DNA from: Flintibacter muris
GTDB lineage: Bacteria > Bacillota > Clostridia > Oscillospirales > Oscillospiraceae
Length of the DNA: 64,000 nucleotides
NCBI RefSeq assembly: GCF_943192995.1
Contig: NZ_CALPCP010000015.1
Coordinates: 1-64,000, forward strand
Direction of reading: 5' to 3'
The translations under genes and the position numbers were made by a program. The notes under the pieces are model-generated. The model had not been told where the DNA came from and searched no databases. It saw only the letters and a program-made list of their open reading frames with translations. Positions 61,126-64,000 of this stretch are shown piece by piece; the stretch's first letter is position 1; the number at the start of each line of letters is the position of its first letter.

Positions 61126-62265
61126 CTATTCTTCTTGTGCAGGACGGTCCAGCAAGCCGGAATACCGGGCCCGGAAGTCCTCAAAGGTCCCATTATCAAT
61201 ACTCTCCCGGATGCGGGCCATCAGTTCATTGTAAAAGTGCAGATTGTGAAGTACTGCCAGCCGCATAGCCAGCATCTCCTGAGCTACGACCAGGTGGCGC
61301 AGATAGGCCCGGGAAAAGGAACGGCAGGCGGGACAGTCGCAGGTATCGTCAATAGGCCGGCTGTCCAGTTTGAACTTTTCATTCTTAATATTAATAGTGC
61401 CCTTCCAGGTATACAGCTTGCCGTGACGGGCATTTCGGGCGGGCATCACACAGTCGAAGAAATCGATCCCCCGGGCCACCCCTTCAATAATGTTGGAGGG
61501 AGTACCAACACCCATCAAGTACCGAGGTTTTTCCTGGGGCATGTGGGGTTCCACCGCGTCAATGATGTCGTACATCACCTGGGTGGGTTCTCCCACTGCC
61601 AAACCTCCAATGGCGTAACCGTCACAGTTGAGCTTGGCGATCTCATCCATGTGCCACACCCGCAGATCGGCGTAGGTTCCCCCTTGGTTGATACCAAAAA
61701 GCAGTTGCTGAGGGTTCACCGTTTCTGACAAGGTATTTAACCTGTCATGCTCTGCAATACAGCGCTCCAGCCACCGGGCAGTTCGCTCACAGGACGCCTT
61801 TACATACTCATAGGGGGACGGATTCTCCACACACTCGTCAAAAGCCATGGCGATATCGCTGCCCAGGTTGGACTGGATGCGCATGGACTCCTCTGGGCCC
61901 ATAAAAATGCGGTGTCCATCTATATGGGAGGCAAAGGTGACCCCCTCCTCCTTTATTTTCCGCAGGCCAGACAGGGAGAAAACCTGAAACCCTCCGCTGT
62001 CGGTGAGCATGGGGCCGTTCCAGTCCATAAACTTGTGGAGTCCGCCCATCTGACGGACCACCTCATCTCCAGGCCGCAGATGCAGATGGTATGTGTTGGA
62101 CAGTTCCACCTGGCAGCCAATCTCCTTCAAATCGTGGGCGGACACCGCCCCCTTGATGGCCCCCTGGGTGCCTACATTCATAAACACCGGGGTCTGGACC
62201 ACCCCATGGGCGCAGGTGAACACCCCCCGCCGGGCTCCCCCCTCTCGTATTAATACTTCAAACAC
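61126..62265 (-). CDS. tgt: tRNA-guanine transglycosylase
   Basis: 379 residues, GTG start at 62265 (AAAGGAG upstream). TIM-barrel text: ARRGVFTCAHGVVQTPVFMNVGTQGAIK, DSGGFQVFSL with catalytic Asp, DHIDGHRIFMGPE-like FASHIDGHRIFMGPEESM, MGVGTPSNIIEGVARGIDFFDCVMPARNARHG, and the zinc site CDCPACRSFSRAYLRHL. It replaces guanine at tRNA position 34 with preQ1 for queuosine synthesis. queA lies upstream in the same unit. Confidence 0.96.
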   Translation of the reverse strand: MFEVLIREGGARRGVFTCAHGVVQTPVFMNVGTQGAIKGAVSAHDLKEIGCQVELSNTYHLHLRPGDEVVRQMGGLHKFMDWNGPMLTDSGGFQVFSLSGLRKIKEEGVTFASHIDGHRIFMGPEESMRIQSNLGSDIAMAFDECVENPSPYEYVKASCERTARWLERCIAEHDRLNTLSETVNPQQLLFGINQGGTYADLRVWHMDEIAKLNCDGYAIGGLAVGEPTQVMYDIIDAVEPHMPQEKPRYLMGVGTPSNIIEGVARGIDFFDCVMPARNARHGKLYTWKGTINIKNEKFKLDSRPIDDTCDCPACRSFSRAYLRHLVVAQEMLAMRLAVLHNLHFYNELMARIRESIDNGTFEDFRARYSGLLDRPAQEE

Positions 62266-62298
62266 GTAAAAACTCCTTTTATTTGATACTTATTTCCT

Positions 62299-62820
62299 TT
62301 AATCCAAAATACCTGCCTGGCGCAAAAAGTCAACGACAAATCGTTCCAGCTCATCCGTGTGCATCACAGATATGAGCTGCGCCGGGTCTGAAAACTCATC
62401 TGTGTGCCAGCCCAGCTTGAACCGTCCCGCATCACCGTCCGGGTAATATTTTCCATAGTGAACGTAGTAAGGAAAGCCGATCTTTTTCCTCAAATGCCCC
62501 CGGCGGAACAAAAGCTCGCATCCGCTTTCGATAGCCCCATATTTGTATTCCTCGATAAAGATGTTGTCGATAAAGTCGTTGTCAATAACAGAGGGGTCGG
62601 CCGCGATATGGAGTTCGGTCAGGATGGTCTCAAACAGGTCGTGGGTCCGCTCCCAGTTGAAGCCGCAGGCCGCCTCCAGTAAGGCCGGACTGCTGTAGTC
62701 CGCCTCCAGCATATCCAGCGCCCACAAGGTCAGGCTGTCATCCCATTTATTTATGAAAACGCCTCTCTGGCAGTCATCATAATACTTCTCTAAAAGGTGC
62801 CCCAAATAATAATATTTCAT
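62299..62820 (-). CDS. Hypothetical protein between queuosine genes
   Basis: 173 residues. Rich in Tyr, Asp and Trp (MKYYYLGHLLEKYYDDCQRG, LLEAACGFNWERTHDLFETILTELH, FPYYVHYGKYYPDGDAGRF). AGGAGG lies 13 bases upstream of the ATG, rather far. No family recognised. It separates tgt from the helix-hairpin protein and queA, all on one strand with short gaps, so co-transcription is likely. Confidence 0.55.
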   Translation of the reverse strand: MKYYYLGHLLEKYYDDCQRGVFINKWDDSLTLWALDMLEADYSSPALLEAACGFNWERTHDLFETILTELHIAADPSVIDNDFIDNIFIEEYKYGAIESGCELLFRRGHLRKKIGFPYYVHYGKYYPDGDAGRFKLGWHTDEFSDPAQLISVMHTDELERFVVDFLRQAGILD

Positions 62821-62840
62821 CGCGATTCAAAGCCCTCCTG

Positions 62841-63098
62841 TCACCGCTTGGGCAGTCCATCGAAAAATTCCCGCAGCTCCGCCTTGCGCTCCGGGGTGAG
62901 CTGGGACTTCTTTACCCCCTGTATCGCCCCCTCTAAGGCGGTGAGCTTGTGGAAACAGACATCCAGGCCCTGGGCCTTCATACGCAGGAGGGCCATCTCC
63001 GCGCCCAGCGCTTGCAGCTCTTCTGAGTTGTGGACCTCTACCTCATTCAACAAGCGGGCCAGCTCCGGACCAATATTGGGCAGCTCGGTCAGTTTCAT
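62841..63098 (-). CDS. TfoX C-terminal-like helix-hairpin-helix protein
   Basis: 85 residues from ATG 63098, right after GGAGGTG. Text MKLTELPNIGPELARLLNEVEVHNSEELQALGAEMALLRMK matches the C-terminal domain of TfoX/Sxy, an HhH-type fold, and FHKLTALEGAIQGVKKSQL continues it. The TfoX N-terminal domain is absent. In Clostridia such stand-alone domains are common and of unknown function. It is 14 bases downstream of queA. Confidence 0.82.
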   Translation of the reverse strand: MKLTELPNIGPELARLLNEVEVHNSEELQALGAEMALLRMKAQGLDVCFHKLTALEGAIQGVKKSQLTPERKAELREFFDGLPKR

Positions 63099-63112
63099 GG
63101 CAGACACCTCCG

Positions 63113-64000
63113 TTATTCAAAGTCAGCAATCATCATTGCATCGCCGAAGGAGAAAAACCGGTACTTCTCCCGTACCGCCTCTTCATAGGCAGCCAGGACG
63201 TGCTCCCGCCCCGCCAGGGCAGACACCAGCATAATCAAGGTGGACTGGGGCAGATGGAAATTGGTAATCAGGGCGTCCAGCACCTTGAATTTGTAGCCGG
63301 GATAGATGAAAATGTTGGTCCATCCGGAGCGTTCCTTCAAAGTACCATCCTCCGCCGCGAAGCTCTCAATGGTGCGGCAGGAGGTGGTACCCACACAGAT
63401 CACCCGTCCACCGCTGCGTTTGGTATCATTGATGATATCAGCGGTTTCCTGGGAAATCATGCAGAATTCAGAGTGCATCTCATGGTCAGCAATATTCTCC
63501 GCCTTCACAGGCCGGAAAGTTCCTAGTCCTACATGGAGTGTAACGTAACAGACCTTTACACCATTTTCCCGCACCTGGTCCAGCAGTTCCGGGGTAAAAT
63601 GGAGCCCGGCGGTGGGGGCTGCGGCGGAACCTGTCACCCTGGAGTAGACAGTTTGATACCGCTCCTGGTCGTTCAGCTCCACCTTGATATAAGGGGGCAG
63701 AGGCATTTTGCCCAGCTGTTCCAGGATTTCCAGAAAAATACCCTGGTAGTGGAACCGGACGGCCCGTTTGCCGTCCTCCAGCTCGGCCTCGATCGTAGCG
63801 GTAAGCTGGCCGTCCCCAAAAATGACCTGGGCCCCCGGTTTCAGCTTCCGTCCCGGACGGACCAGACACTCCCACAGGTTGTCCTCCTTATCGACAAGGA
63901 GAAGCACTTCACAGGCCCCGCCAGTAGGGCGATGGCCGATCAGACGGGCGGGCAGTACTCTAGAATCGTTGAGCACCAAACAGTCCCCCGGATGCAGGAA
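63113..64000 (-). CDS. queA: S-adenosylmethionine:tRNA ribosyltransferase-isomerase, cut by the window end
   Basis: The frame is open through base 64000, so the N-terminus lies outside; 295 residues are visible. Text: [93 protein letters not shown] and [20 protein letters not shown]. QueA makes epoxyqueuosine from preQ1-tRNA, the step after Tgt. It belongs to the same minus-strand unit. Confidence 0.95.
   Translation of the reverse strand, partial: FLHPGDCLVLNDSRVLPARLIGHRPTGGACEVLLLVDKEDNLWECLVRPGRKLKPGAQVIFGDGQLTATIEAELEDGKRAVRFHYQGIFLEILEQLGKMPLPPYIKVELNDQERYQTVYSRVTGSAAAPTAGLHFTPELLDQVRENGVKVCYVTLHVGLGTFRPVKAENIADHEMHSEFCMISQETADIINDTKRSGGRVICVGTTSCRTIESFAAEDGTLKERSGWTNIFIYPGYKFKVLDALITNFHLPQSTLIMLVSALAGREHVLAAYEEAVREKYRFFSFGDAMMIADFE

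Noticed and set aside
61069-61728. 219-codon plus-strand frame opposite tgt
   Set aside because: Antisense shadow of tgt with no domain.

Overview
The window looks like a chromosome segment from a spore-forming, GC-rich member of the Clostridia, probably Oscillospirales (Flavonifractor/Intestinimonas-like). This is inferred from gene content. Sporulation genes are present (SpoIVFB-type protease, YlbJ, YunB, SpoIIM). There is a SCIFF peptide with its radical SAM maturase, a Tyr T-box, MEP isoprenoid genes (dxs, ispA) and a Clostridia-type order nusB-M22-xseA-xseB-ispA-dxs-tlyA-nadK-argR-recN. No rRNA genes and no CRISPR arrays were seen.

Layout. (1) Bases 1 to about 5370 are the right end of a degraded integrative/conjugative element. 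It holds a 5'-truncated gene with two ArdA-like antirestriction modules, an LPD28-serine recombinase chimera, a broken low-molecular-weight tyrosine phosphatase, a LURP-one-like protein, an excisionase and a Tn916-type tyrosine integrase interrupted by an in-frame TAG. The element abuts the 3' end of tRNA-Pro(CGG), the likely integration site. (2) 5.5-12.4 kb carries an M23/M50 sporulation protease pair, the TIGR03960/TIGR03936 radical SAM pair, a hotdog thioesterase, and a riboswitch-controlled sodium-pump beta subunit with a tiny gamma-like subunit. (3) 12.7-26.2 kb carries ylbJ, rarA, tmcAL, ackA, small conserved proteins, a radical SAM protein, a secreted SleB-type cell-wall hydrolase and a frameshifted HTH regulator. 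(4) 26.4-36.5 kb is the nusB-recN housekeeping operon. (5) 36.5-46.2 kb carries a sodium symporter, malic enzyme, several unknown small proteins, a T-box(Tyr)-EamA-DUF4240-tyrS operon and a Xer-type recombinase. (6) 46.2-64 kb is mostly on the minus strand: a DUF362 ferredoxin-like protein, an EamA transporter, ligA, VanZ-like, yunB, a PLP enzyme, murD, xerD-spoIIM, the SCIFF locus, yajC, tgt and the start-truncated queA.

How the parts work together. tgt and queA act in queuosine synthesis, xerD and spoIIM sit together as in other endospore formers, and the 26-36 kb operon joins transcription, isoprenoid, NADP and DNA-repair functions through many 1-20 bp gene overlaps. Two RNA switches are readable. 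One resembles yybP-ykoY (Mn2+) and ends in a terminator before oadB. The other is a T-box with a UAC specifier before a transporter and tyrS.

The most unusual items are the recombinase chimera whose seam carries a terminator-like hairpin, the amber-interrupted integrase, the manganese-type riboswitch on an orphan sodium-pump subunit, the EamA transporter under a tyrosine T-box, a conserved-looking small gene that appears to start with ATC, and a SCIFF locus in which two unknown genes separate precursor from maturase and the maturase has a repeat-built cysteine tail. All family assignments come from reading the sequence. No database search was run.
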